From Hyphomonadaceae bacterium (GTDB lineage Bacteria; Pseudomonadota; Alphaproteobacteria; Caulobacterales; Aquidulcibacteraceae), in contig JAEUMQ010000016.1 of NCBI GenBank assembly GCA_016791425.1, positions 62,001 to 126,000 on the forward strand: 64,000 nt of DNA, written 5' to 3'. Shown in pieces: positions 16,144 to 25,074 of the stretch. Under the pieces are notes generated by a model. That model made no database searches. It saw nothing but the letters and a program-made list of their open reading frames with translations, and was not told the DNA's origin. Made by a program: the position numbers and the translations under genes. How positions within the stretch are numbered: position 1 is the first letter of the stretch; each line of letters begins with the position of its first letter.

Positions 16144-19077
16144 ATGCGACGTATCCTTAACGCGCTCCAGTGCGTGTCGGCCGCGGCTTTGCTTTGCGGT
16201 GGTCCAGCCTTTGCGCAGACAGCAGAGTCAACGCCCGCCGCGGACGAGGGCGAGGGCATCGTCGTCACCGGATCGCGTATCGCGCGCCGCGATTTCAACG
16301 CGGTGTCTCCGATCGTCACGCTAGGCGAAGACCAGATCGAGCGCAGCAGCCAGCTCACCATTGAAGGCACGCTCAATCTTCTGCCGCAGATGGGCGTCGG
16401 CACCGGCGCCTCCACGATTCAGAACCGCACAGGCCGCGCCAGCCTCAACCTGCGCGGTCTTGGTGAGCCGCGCTCGCTCGTTCTGCTCGACGGCCGCCGC
16501 ATTCAGCCCGGCGAACCCGGCGGCGCGGTCGATCTCACGGTCATCCCCGGCATCCTCGTCCAATCGGTCGAGACGATCACGGGCGGCGCCTCCGCCGCCT
16601 ACGGCTCCGACGCCATGGCCGGCGTGGTGAACCTGCGCCTGAAGAAGAATTTCGACGGCGTGCTGGCCACCGGCCAATATAACCTGCCCGAGCATCCCGG
16701 CGGCCAGTCGCAGGAATACAACCTCGCGATCGGCGACGAGTTCGACGGCGGCGACGGCCGCGCCTTCATGGTGCTCTCGTATGGCGAGCGGTCGTTCCTC
16801 GGCCGCCGTCAGCGCGATTTCTTCGAGGTCTCGACGATCAATTCGCGCTTCGGGCGCCTGATCGTGAACAATTCGGCGAATCCGCCGAGCCAGCAGGCGA
16901 TCGATCAGGTGTTCGGCCAGTATGGCGCGGCGCCGGGCGCGGTGAACCGCACGACGACGATCAGCTTCAACGACGACAAGACGATGTTCACCCCGGCGCC
17001 CGGAACTGGCCGCCAGATCATCAACTACCGGCACGGGTTCGACAATCAGACCATTCTTCTGAACAACGCGATCCAGTACAATCAGGGCTACACGTACTCC
17101 CTGGTGAACCCGTTCGAGCGCTACAGCATATTCGCGCATGCCGAGCACAAGATCGGCGAAAACATCAACTGGTTCGTCGAGGGGCTTTTCACCACCTACA
17201 CCAATTCCACGAGCACGGCGCCGCCCTCGATCGGCACCGCAGGCTCCACCATCAATATCCCGGTCACCAATCCCTTCATTCCGGCCGATTTCCGCACCCT
17301 GCTGAACTCGCGCCAGAACCCGAACGGGACTTTCAGCGGCGTCATCGCGTTCGAGCGGTTGCCGATGGGCGGCTACGATTCCCGCACCAACGTCTACCAG
17401 ATGACCACCGGCCTCGACGGCGAGCTCGGTCTCAAGGATTGGAGCTGGTCGGCCTACCTCTCGCACGGCGCCACCACGCAGATGGCGCGCGGCAACCAGG
17501 TCAACGTCCGCAAGCTCTACGACCTGATCAACGCCCTCGACGGCGGCGCATCGCGCTGCGCCGGCGGCCTCGACATCTTCGGGCCTGACGCCGCGATGTC
17601 GCAGCAATGCCTCGACTACATTTATTATCGCCAGACCAGCGAGATCGAGATCAACCAGACCGCGGCCGAAGCGGTGCTGCAGGGCAGCCTGTTCGACATC
17701 TGGGCCGGCGACGTGCGCTTTGCGGCGGGCCTGAGCTACCGGCGCGAAGGCTACAACGACAACGTCGATCCCGAAGCCTCCGGCGGCAACCTGCCCGGCG
17801 ACCTCAGCGGCCCGAGCACCTCCGGCGAGCGCGACGTGACCGAGCTCTTCGGCGAATTGGCCATCCCGCTGATCACCGATGCGCCGCTTATCGACCGGCT
17901 GGAGCTCGACCTCGGCTATCGCCTGTCGGACTACTCCACGTCGGGGTCGGTGGAATCCTATTCCAGCAACCTCACCTGGGCGATCAGCGACTTCGTGACG
18001 GTTCGCGGCGGCTATTCCCGCGCCATCCGCGCGCCGAGCTTGAACGACCTCTACTCGACCGGCTCACAAACCCAATTGCGTCTGGGCACGCCGAGCGCAA
18101 CGACCACGGGCGGCGATCCCTGCGACGTGCGCTCGAGCTTCCGGCTGGGCGCGAATGGCGCCAAGCTGCGCCAGCTCTGCCTCGATGTCGGCGTCCCCGC
18201 GCCCGCGATCGACTCGTTCACCTCGAACGCCCAGACCATCTTCGGTCAGACCAGCGGCAACCTGAATCTCGATCCGGAATGGGCCGACACCTACACCGCC
18301 GGCATCATCCTGGAATCGCCGTTCGACACGCCGCTGCTGTCGCATCTGCGCGCGAGCATCGATTACTTCGACATCGAGATCAACGACGCGATCGGCCAGA
18401 TCCCGCTCACCTCGGCGCTCGCCCGCTGCTACAATCTCGATGGCGTCAGCAATCCGACCTATAGCGCCGCGGCGGAGGCCTGCGCCTTCTTCCCGCGCGA
18501 CGTGACCGGCCAGATGGCGAACCTGCGGGTGCCGGTGCTCAACCTCGCCCGCTACCAGACGACCGGCGTCGATGTGCAGGTCGATTGGCAGGTCGAATTG
18601 GCCGATCTCGGCTTCGGCGTCGGCACGTTCGGCATCAACATGGTCGGCACGTACCTGAACTCGTTTGAGATCCAGCAGCTCTCCACCACGCCGTCGCTCG
18701 ACTATGTCGGCACATCCGACAGTCCGATCGATCCGAACGGCCGCGCCAGCGTGCTGCCGCACTGGAAGTCGGTTACGACCTTCTCGTACACCGTCGGACC
18801 GATCGACGCCTCGCTGCGCTGGCGCTATGTCGGCCAGGTGGACGATGTCTCCACGATCAGCAACCCCAACAGCACGACGCCGGGCGCAGACGCCTACAAC
18901 TCGTTCGACGCCTCGCTGGGCTGGGATTTGACCGAGAAGACCAACCTCCGCTTCGGCGTGAACAATCTGGGCGACGTGGAGCCGCTCTTGCTCAACGGCG
19001 TGGTCGGCAACACCGACAACCAGTCCTACGACGTGATCGGCAGGACCTACTACTTGGCGCTCCGGAAGGCCTTCTAA
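16144..19077 (+). CDS. TonB-dependent outer-membrane receptor
   Basis: A 977-residue receptor started at ATG 16144, giving a signal peptide of about 24 residues ending AFA|QT; the frame upstream is not leader-like. A TonB-box/plug start, GIVVTGSRIARRDF, is followed by a plug with NLRGLG, LVLLDGRRI, VETITGGASAAYGSDAMAGVVN. The beta-barrel ends in LALRKAF with a terminal Phe. It belongs to the long sphingomonad/caulobacter-type receptors that take up plant- or lignin-derived molecules as well as siderophores. It is divergent from the Rieske operon with shared AT-rich motifs between them, so uptake of the same aromatic compound is the likely job. Confidence 0.9.
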   Translation: MRRILNALQCVSAAALLCGGPAFAQTAESTPAADEGEGIVVTGSRIARRDFNAVSPIVTLGEDQIERSSQLTIEGTLNLLPQMGVGTGASTIQNRTGRASLNLRGLGEPRSLVLLDGRRIQPGEPGGAVDLTVIPGILVQSVETITGGASAAYGSDAMAGVVNLRLKKNFDGVLATGQYNLPEHPGGQSQEYNLAIGDEFDGGDGRAFMVLSYGERSFLGRRQRDFFEVSTINSRFGRLIVNNSANPPSQQAIDQVFGQYGAAPGAVNRTTTISFNDDKTMFTPAPGTGRQIINYRHGFDNQTILLNNAIQYNQGYTYSLVNPFERYSIFAHAEHKIGENINWFVEGLFTTYTNSTSTAPPSIGTAGSTINIPVTNPFIPADFRTLLNSRQNPNGTFSGVIAFERLPMGGYDSRTNVYQMTTGLDGELGLKDWSWSAYLSHGATTQMARGNQVNVRKLYDLINALDGGASRCAGGLDIFGPDAAMSQQCLDYIYYRQTSEIEINQTAAEAVLQGSLFDIWAGDVRFAAGLSYRREGYNDNVDPEASGGNLPGDLSGPSTSGERDVTELFGELAIPLITDAPLIDRLELDLGYRLSDYSTSGSVESYSSNLTWAISDFVTVRGGYSRAIRAPSLNDLYSTGSQTQLRLGTPSATTTGGDPCDVRSSFRLGANGAKLRQLCLDVGVPAPAIDSFTSNAQTIFGQTSGNLNLDPEWADTYTAGIILESPFDTPLLSHLRASIDYFDIEINDAIGQIPLTSALARCYNLDGVSNPTYSAAAEACAFFPRDVTGQMANLRVPVLNLARYQTTGVDVQVDWQVELADLGFGVGTFGINMVGTYLNSFEIQQLSTTPSLDYVGTSDSPIDPNGRASVLPHWKSVTTFSYTVGPIDASLRWRYVGQVDDVSTISNPNSTTPGADAYNSFDASLGWDLTEKTNLRFGVNNLGDVEPLLLNGVVGNTDNQSYDVIGRTYYLALRKAF

Positions 19078-19106
19078 AGCCTGCCGAGCGGCCCTTGAAT
19101 CGGGTT

Positions 19107-19147
19107 GGCCGCCGCGACACTCCTGATCATCAGGAAGCGCGGCGGCC
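19107..19147. terminator. Nested inverted repeat between convergent genes
   Basis: A 10-bp perfect stem, GGCCGCCGCG (19107-19116) with CGCGGCGGCC (19138-19147), encloses a second inverted repeat TCCTGA/TCAGGA (19121-19135). It lies between the receptor stop (19077) and the convergent MFS stop (19161). There is no T-run, but position and symmetry fit a bidirectional transcription stop or cruciform. Confidence 0.5.
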
Positions 19148-19160
19148 GGCGCCCAAGATG

Positions 19161-20558
19161 CTAGCTGCTCTTTCCGCTCACATCGGCGCCCGCGTCGCGC
19201 GCCATCCCTGCGAAGCTCGCAAGCGCCAGGAGCCCGATCGCGCTGGCCGCGATGAAGCCCGCGCTGATCGCGCCGACCGTGATCGCCGTTCCGCCCGACC
19301 ACGCCGCCATCACTCCCACCGCGAACGCGATCGAGAGCGCATGCGTCAATTGCTGCGTGGTCGCCGCGAAGCTGCTCGCGCCGCTCATGCTCTCGCGCGG
19401 CACATCGACATAGCTCACCACGTTGAGCGTGGTGAGCTGCAGCGAACGGAAGAAGCCGCGCACGAAGAGCAGCGCCGCCACCAACAGGAACGGCGTCGCC
19501 TCGGTCAGCAGCAGCGGCGCGATGCCCAGCGCCATGCTGAGCGCGCCATTGACGAGCAGCACCCGCTTGAACCCGAGCTGCCGCACGATCGTCGCGGTGA
19601 GCCAGCGCACCAGCAGCGCGCCCGCCGCGGTGAACACCACCAGGCCGCCCGACGCGAACGCCGTCATCCCGAAGCCAAGCTGGAACAAGAGCGAAAGCAG
19701 GAACGGCTGGCACCCCACCGCGAGCCGGAAGAAGAAGCCCCCGACCACGCCCGCACGGAACGTGCCGATGCGCAGCAGCGCGAAATCGAGCACCGGGTGC
19801 TCGGTGCGCCGCGCGTGCAGAAAATAAACAACGCCGCACACGACCATCAGCGCCGCCGCCGCAATCTCGATGGCGCCGAAGCCGCCGCCGCGCCCGACCC
19901 GATCAATCCAGAACAGCCCCGCCGACAGGCCTGCGCCCGCAAGCACCGCCCCCGCGATGTCGAGCCGCCGCTTCGCCTCCTCGCGGATGTCCGGAACCAG
20001 GCATGTGACGAGCACAAGCCCCACAATCCCAACGGGGATGTTCAGCAGGAACATCCAGCGCCACGAGCCATAGGTCGCGAAAGCCCCGCCGACGAGAGGC
20101 CCGAGCAACGGGCCGATCGTGGAAGGAATCGTCAGATAGGCCAGCCGGCGCACCAGCTCCGTGCGCTCCGACGTGCGGATCAGCAGCAGCCGCCCCACCG
20201 GCATGAGCCCCGCGGTCGCCGCCCCCATCGCTCCGCGCGCCAAGGCAAGGTGCAGCGGCTCCTGCGCGAGCGCGCAGAACAACGAGCACACCGCGAACGC
20301 AATGATCGCCGTCTGGAAGACGCGGCGCGTGCCGAACCGGTCCGCGCACCAGCCGCTGATCGGCAGGCAGGCGGCCGCGCCAACATAATAGATCGTGATC
20401 GCCAGATTGAGTTCGAGCGGCGAGACCTCGAGCGATCGCGAAATCGCCGGCAGGATCGTCGTCAGCGTCTGCGAATCCAGCGTCTGCATGAAGATCGCGC
20501 CGCCGATGATGAACGGCGTGAGATCGCGCTGCGCTCGCTTGCCCTCCCCGACGCTCAT
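19161..20558 (-). CDS. MFS transporter, DHA2/EmrB-like, about 14 membrane segments
   Basis: A 465-residue carrier started at MSVGEGKRAQRD; ten further residues upstream are possible. DHA2 features are IFMQTLDSQTLTTILPAISR in segment 1, SGWCADRFGTRRVF as motif A, LALARGAMGAATAGLMPVGR, and STIGPLLGPLVGGAFATYGSWRWMF as motif C. The family exports or exchanges organic molecules using protons. It is divergent from the tripartite transporter operon, with AT-rich motifs in the 248-bp gap, so it may move the same substrate or an end product. Confidence 0.83.
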   Translation of the reverse strand: MSVGEGKRAQRDLTPFIIGGAIFMQTLDSQTLTTILPAISRSLEVSPLELNLAITIYYVGAAACLPISGWCADRFGTRRVFQTAIIAFAVCSLFCALAQEPLHLALARGAMGAATAGLMPVGRLLLIRTSERTELVRRLAYLTIPSTIGPLLGPLVGGAFATYGSWRWMFLLNIPVGIVGLVLVTCLVPDIREEAKRRLDIAGAVLAGAGLSAGLFWIDRVGRGGGFGAIEIAAAALMVVCGVVYFLHARRTEHPVLDFALLRIGTFRAGVVGGFFFRLAVGCQPFLLSLLFQLGFGMTAFASGGLVVFTAAGALLVRWLTATIVRQLGFKRVLLVNGALSMALGIAPLLLTEATPFLLVAALLFVRGFFRSLQLTTLNVVSYVDVPRESMSGASSFAATTQQLTHALSIAFAVGVMAAWSGGTAITVGAISAGFIAASAIGLLALASFAGMARDAGADVSGKSS

Positions 20559-20806
20559 GCCTCGACGCGCTGCTGCGGCCCGCGGCATGGTGCATTTTGT
20601 GCAACGTCAAATGCCCTGGCGCTATATCTATTCAAGAGCGCCAGCAAGCATGGTTCCTTCAACGCCGAAGCGGTCTCTCGCACGCAGCCCATGCAACTCC
20701 ACTTGTATCCATTGGATATATCTTTATGCTGTATTTTGCCATTGCGGCCAGCTGCCGCGCGGGCGCACAGCCAGACGCCCAGGCACGATACGGTGGGAAA
20801 ACGCCC
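20559..20806. promoter_or_regulatory. Divergent promoter region of the second catabolic block
   Basis: Between the MFS gene and tctC lie two AT-rich islands in otherwise GC-rich sequence: GCGCTATATCTATTCAAG (20619-20636) and TTGGATATATCTTTATGC with the shared motif ATGCTGTA at 20726-20733. TTGTAT at 20704-20709 with 16-17 bases to TATGCT is a possible promoter for tctC. No gene is seen in this gap. Confidence 0.45.
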
Positions 20807-21778
20807 ATGAGAATTACTAGGCGCGCGGCCGCCTCGGCGCTTGCGCTTCCCTTCATGGCCGCATCCTGCCAGCGCGGCCCCGCCGCCAGCGAAGGCGGCG
20901 CATCATATCCTGCGCGCGACATCACCTTCATCATTCCTGTCGCGGCCGGCGGCGGCTTCGACATCCTTTCCCGCTTCATCGGCAACGCCATGGAGCCGGA
21001 TCTTCCGCGCCGCGTGAACGTGGTGCCGTTCAACGTGGCTTCGGGCGGCGGCGGCAAGGGCGCCAACATGCTCTACCGGGCCGCGCCGGACGGCTACACG
21101 GTCGGGATTGTCAACATCCCCGGCATCTTCGTGCTCCAGCGCATCCGCCGGCTGCCCTACGATTTCAGCGATCTCGCCTGGATCGGAACGGTCACGCTCG
21201 GAAACGGCTACGGCATCGCGGTGCGCAGCAAGTCCTCGATCCGCACCTTCGACGATCTCGTCGCGCTGTCGCGCCGCCGGCCCGTGACGTTCGCCGCGAC
21301 CGGCCCTGAAGGCAGCTCGCACCTCGCCACCAAGATCGCCACCCGCGCCCTTGGCATCCGCGCGCGCATCGTGAGCGGCTACCGGAGCTCGACCGACTAT
21401 TCCGTCGGCGCAATGCGCGGCGACACCGACGCTGTGATCGCAGCGCTCGGCACCCTCGACCGCCTGCCCGACGGTCTGCGCGTCATCGCATCGCTCGAGG
21501 CGACCAGCGATCGTCCGGGCGTCCCCAGCGCGGTCGATCTGGGCCATCCCGAGCTCGCCGACCTCAAGGGCCTGCGCGCGGTCGCCGCGCCGCCCGGAAC
21601 GCCGCCCGAAGCCGTCGCCGTGCTCAATCACGCGCTGACGGCGGCCGGGCGCGATCGCACCGTGCGCGTGTGGGCCGAGCAGAACGACAGCATCGTCGAA
21701 ATTCGCTCGCCCGAAGAGACCGCCGCCCTCGTGCGCAATCGGCGCGACATGATGGCCAATCTCGGCGACGTCGACTGA
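20807..21778 (+). CDS. tctC: TctC-type solute-binding protein of a tripartite tricarboxylate transporter
   Basis: A 323-residue protein. The ATG at 20807 gives MRITRRAAASALALPFMAASC: a twin-arginine-like leader ending in a lipobox-like AAS|C, so it is exported and possibly lipid-anchored. The mature part has the Bug/TctC hallmarks DITFIIPVAAGGGFDILSR (the loop that clamps a carboxylate), DGYTVGIVN and the C-terminal GTPPEAVAVLNHAL. It starts a run tctC-tctA-tctB-cupin-eutA-like on the plus strand. Bug proteins bind mono-, di- and tricarboxylates, including aromatic acids, so the substrate is probably a carboxylate. Confidence 0.88.
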   Translation: MRITRRAAASALALPFMAASCQRGPAASEGGASYPARDITFIIPVAAGGGFDILSRFIGNAMEPDLPRRVNVVPFNVASGGGGKGANMLYRAAPDGYTVGIVNIPGIFVLQRIRRLPYDFSDLAWIGTVTLGNGYGIAVRSKSSIRTFDDLVALSRRRPVTFAATGPEGSSHLATKIATRALGIRARIVSGYRSSTDYSVGAMRGDTDAVIAALGTLDRLPDGLRVIASLEATSDRPGVPSAVDLGHPELADLKGLRAVAAPPGTPPEAVAVLNHALTAAGRDRTVRVWAEQNDSIVEIRSPEETAALVRNRRDMMANLGDVD

Positions 21779-21809
21779 AGGGAAGCAGCCTCGTGAAGAA
21801 ACCCGCCCC

Positions 21810-23315
21810 ATGCTGAACGACTGGATCGAAGGCTTCATGAGCCTCCTCGGGTGGGAGGAGGTGTTCTTTCTCTGCGTGGGGATGGCGGTCGGCCTCGCCA
21901 TGGGCGTGCTTCCCGGCGTTGGCGGCTCCACGGCGCTGATCCTGCTCATGCCCATCACGCTCGCGCTGGAGCCCAGCGAGGCGCTCGCCCTTGCCGGCGG
22001 CTTGTTCGGCTCCAACACGATCGGCGGGGCGATTACCGCGATCCTGCTCAACACGCCTGGCACTACATCGAACGCGATAACGTGCCTCGACGGCTATCCA
22101 CTCGCGCAACAGGGCAAGGCGGGATACGCCATCGGCGCCGCTGCCAGCTCGAACGCGCTCGGCGGCTTGCTCGGCATGGTCTCCGTGCTCGTGCTGATCC
22201 CGATCTCCAGCTCGATGATCCTGGCTTTCGGGCCTCCGGAATTCTTCGCCCTTGCCGTCGTCGGTCTCGTCTTTGTCGCCTTGACCGCGCGCGGCAATCT
22301 GGTGCGCGCCCTCATCATGACGTGCGCCGGCGCCGCGGTCGGCACCATCGGCTACAGCGATGTCACCGGCGCCGAGCGCTACGTCTTCGGCAGCGAATAT
22401 CTCTGGGAGGGCATGAAGCTGCCGGTGATCGTCATCGGTCTCTACGCGCTGGCGGAGATGGCGCATCTGACCGTGAAGGGCGGCACCGTGGCCAAGGCGG
22501 ATGCGCCGCGCGCGATGACCGGCCTGTGGGACGGCATCATGGCCAGCTTCAAGTATTGGGGCGCGGTCGTGCGCGGCTCCATCATCGGCACCATCGTCGG
22601 CGTGCTGCCGGGGATCGGCGGCGCCGTCGCGGCGCTGCTTTCCTACACTTCCACGCAGCAGGCCGACAAAGATCCCTCCTCGTACGGCAAGGGCAACGTC
22701 AAGGGCGTCATCGCGCCGGAAGCAGCGATGACGGCGAAGGACGGTGGCATGCTCATCCCGACGCTCGCCTTCGGCATTCCTGGCGGCGCCGAGATGGCGA
22801 TCTTCATGGGCATCCTGGTGCTGCACGGCATCCAGCCCGGGCCGCTCATGCTCCTCAATCACAGCGTCGAGATCTACAGCCTCGCCTGGGCCATCACCGC
22901 TTCGTGCGTGCTGACCTCGATCGTGGGCATCGCGATCGCCCGTCCGATCGCCAGCCTCGCGCGCGTCAACGTGCAGCTGCTCGCCCCGATCATCACGGCG
23001 ATCGCGGTGATCGGCGCCTACGCCATCGACCTCGAGATCATGAATGTCGTGGTCGCCGCCGCGTTCGGGCTGTTCGGCTATCTGCTGATCAAGCACAAGA
23101 TGCAGCGCATCTCGTTCCTGATCGCGGTGCTGCTTGGCAACATCGCCGAACGGAACTTCCATCAATCGATGATGATGAGCCATGACGGCCCCCTCATCTT
23201 CCTGACGCGCCCCGTGTGCCTGACGATCATTCTCGCTCTCATCGCCGCGGTGGTGCTGATGAACCTGCGCGGACTTCGAGCGCCCCGAGCGGGCAAGCCC
23301 GCGGCTGTTTCATAG
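21810..23315 (+). CDS. tctA: TctA large membrane subunit of the tripartite tricarboxylate transporter
   Basis: A 501-residue protein with about 12 membrane segments. Twin glycine-rich family motifs are visible, GVLPGVGGSTALILLMPIT near residue 33 and GVLPGIGGAVAALLSY near 265, plus GGLFGSNTIGGAITAILLNTPGT and IPTLAFGIPGGAEMAIFMG. This is the pore-forming subunit that works with TctB and the periplasmic TctC to import carboxylates with sodium or protons. It starts 31 bp after tctC and is followed by tctB after 10 bp. Confidence 0.93.
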   Translation: MLNDWIEGFMSLLGWEEVFFLCVGMAVGLAMGVLPGVGGSTALILLMPITLALEPSEALALAGGLFGSNTIGGAITAILLNTPGTTSNAITCLDGYPLAQQGKAGYAIGAAASSNALGGLLGMVSVLVLIPISSSMILAFGPPEFFALAVVGLVFVALTARGNLVRALIMTCAGAAVGTIGYSDVTGAERYVFGSEYLWEGMKLPVIVIGLYALAEMAHLTVKGGTVAKADAPRAMTGLWDGIMASFKYWGAVVRGSIIGTIVGVLPGIGGAVAALLSYTSTQQADKDPSSYGKGNVKGVIAPEAAMTAKDGGMLIPTLAFGIPGGAEMAIFMGILVLHGIQPGPLMLLNHSVEIYSLAWAITASCVLTSIVGIAIARPIASLARVNVQLLAPIITAIAVIGAYAIDLEIMNVVVAAAFGLFGYLLIKHKMQRISFLIAVLLGNIAERNFHQSMMMSHDGPLIFLTRPVCLTIILALIAAVVLMNLRGLRAPRAGKPAAVS

Positions 23316-23325
23316 GACGCCTGCC

Positions 23326-23811
23326 ATGCACCTCTTCGGCCGGCCCATCGGCGACTACGCCTTCATGGCGTTCCTCTGGGCAGCTTCGGTCTTCTACACG
23401 CTCGTGGCGCTCGGTTTCACACCGGAAGCAGGCGCAGTGCCGCTGCTCGTCGGCGTGCCCCTCATCGTGCTCACCTCGATCGATCTCGTTGCGATCTCCG
23501 AGACCAAGGCCGGACGCCTGCTGCGCCGCATCGATCCCGCCGCCGCCCCCAGCGCGCCCGACGAGGACGACGCTCCGCCCGCCAACAAGCAATGGCTCGC
23601 GCTCTCGATGATGGGGCTGTTCATCGTCCTGTTCATCCTGATCGGCGTCCTTCCCGCGGTGGCGGTCTACATCACAGCCTCCATGCGCGTGCTCGGCGGC
23701 TACAAGTTCCGCACCGCCGCGTTCGTCGCGCTCATCTTCGCGGCGTGCGCCTACACGCTGTTCGAAATTCTGCTCGACGTGGACCTCTATCCCGGCCTCA
23801 TTTCGCTATGA
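23326..23811 (+). CDS. tctB: TctB small membrane subunit of the tripartite tricarboxylate transporter
   Basis: A 161-residue protein with four predicted membrane helices: two in the first 60 residues, a hydrophilic linker (about 65-88, rich in Ala, Pro and Asp), then two more in the C-terminal half. The size, topology and its place immediately after tctA identify the poorly conserved TctB subunit. The next gene, a cupin, starts 39 bp downstream and carries on the operon. Confidence 0.85.
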   Translation: MHLFGRPIGDYAFMAFLWAASVFYTLVALGFTPEAGAVPLLVGVPLIVLTSIDLVAISETKAGRLLRRIDPAAAPSAPDEDDAPPANKQWLALSMMGLFIVLFILIGVLPAVAVYITASMRVLGGYKFRTAAFVALIFAACAYTLFEILLDVDLYPGLISL

Positions 23812-23850
23812 GCACCGCCCGCCCCGACAGCATCGCAAGGAGAATTCCGC

Positions 23851-25074
23851 ATGGCTCATGACGCCCCCGGCGTAGTGCATTGGCATGAACCCAAGCCCGG
23901 CCAGCGCGCCGGCCTCGGCAAGTTCGGCCGGGTGAAGATGCCGTACGACATCTTCATGGAAGAGGAAGGCATTCCCTGCTTCCGCGGCATCGGCTGCTCC
24001 AAGGTCCAGGATCTCCCCCGCGCGCGCTGGGAGCGCAAGGGCGGCGCCGGCACGTTCATCCAGCTCCACGGCACGGAAGGAAAGTGGGGCTGCTTCGTCG
24101 TTGAGGTGCCCGGCGCCGGCGCGCTCAATCCGGAGCGCCACATCTTCGAGGAGATCTATTACGTCGTCGAAGGGCGCGGCACGACCGAGGTTTGGATCGA
24201 GGGGGATTCCAAGCGCCACATCTTCGAATGGCAGGCCGGATCTCTTTTCTCCATTCCGATGAACGCCTGGTTCCGGATCGTGAACGCAAGCTCGAGCCCC
24301 GCGCTCCTGCTCGGCGGCAACACCTGCCCGCCGGTGCTCAACCTCATCAACAACCGGCGCGCCATCTTCGAGAACGATTTCGTCTTCCACGACCGCTTCA
24401 GCGGCGCCGACGATTTTTATCAGTACAAGGATGAGATCGAGCCGGACCCGGTGCGCGGCCTCGCGATGCGCCGCACCAACTTCATCCCCGACGTCGCCAA
24501 TTGCGACCTGCCGCTCGACAACCGCCGCTCTCCTGGCGCGCGCCGGATCGAGCCGTTCATGACCAAGAACGCCTTCTATCTCTGGGTCGGGCAATATGTG
24601 AACGGGCGCTATTCCAAGGCCCATGGGCACGGCTCGGCGGCGGTGCTGATCTGCATCAAGGGCAAGGGCTACACCCACACCTGGCCCACCGAAGCCTCCA
24701 TCAATCCCTGGAAGAACGGCAAGGCCGACACCGTCAAGCGCATCGAGTACGAGCCCGTCGGCATGGTCACGGCCGCGCCGGGCGGCAATGAATGGTTCCA
24801 CCAGCATTTCGGCGTCTCCAGGGAGCCGCTGCGGCTGATGGCATGGTACGGTCCGCACGCACCCGGCCGCACCGCCGGCGTGCCTGGCGAGAAGCTCACC
24901 GACCGCGGCGCCATCGACATCGACGAAGGCGGATGCGCGATCCCCTATTCCATGGAAGACCCCCACGTGCGCGCCGAGTTCGAGGCCAAGCTCAAGGCCA
25001 ACGGCCTTGTGACGGCGATGGACCCGCATTGGTACGAGCCCGGCGTCAAGACGGAATCGGCCGGCAACACCTGA
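23851..25074 (+). CDS. Double-cupin protein, possible dioxygenase or isomerase
   Basis: A 407-residue two-cupin protein. The first cupin (about residues 80-160) has RHIFEEIYYVVEGRG, where the usual HxH is reduced to one His. The second (about 250-350) keeps a likely metal site, SKAHGHGSAAVLICIKGKG and NEWFHQHFG. Two-cupin proteins of this length include gentisate-type ring-cleaving dioxygenases, but I cannot name a close relative. It lies between tctB and an eutA-like gene and overlaps the latter by TGATG, so the two are translationally coupled. Probably a metal-dependent enzyme acting on the imported carboxylate. Confidence 0.7.
   Translation: MAHDAPGVVHWHEPKPGQRAGLGKFGRVKMPYDIFMEEEGIPCFRGIGCSKVQDLPRARWERKGGAGTFIQLHGTEGKWGCFVVEVPGAGALNPERHIFEEIYYVVEGRGTTEVWIEGDSKRHIFEWQAGSLFSIPMNAWFRIVNASSSPALLLGGNTCPPVLNLINNRRAIFENDFVFHDRFSGADDFYQYKDEIEPDPVRGLAMRRTNFIPDVANCDLPLDNRRSPGARRIEPFMTKNAFYLWVGQYVNGRYSKAHGHGSAAVLICIKGKGYTHTWPTEASINPWKNGKADTVKRIEYEPVGMVTAAPGGNEWFHQHFGVSREPLRLMAWYGPHAPGRTAGVPGEKLTDRGAIDIDEGGCAIPYSMEDPHVRAEFEAKLKANGLVTAMDPHWYEPGVKTESAGNT

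Noticed and set aside
24792..25073. An in-frame extension upstream of the EutA-like start.
   Set aside because: It lies inside the cupin gene and reads as low-complexity shadow sequence; the TGATG-coupled ATG is the natural start.
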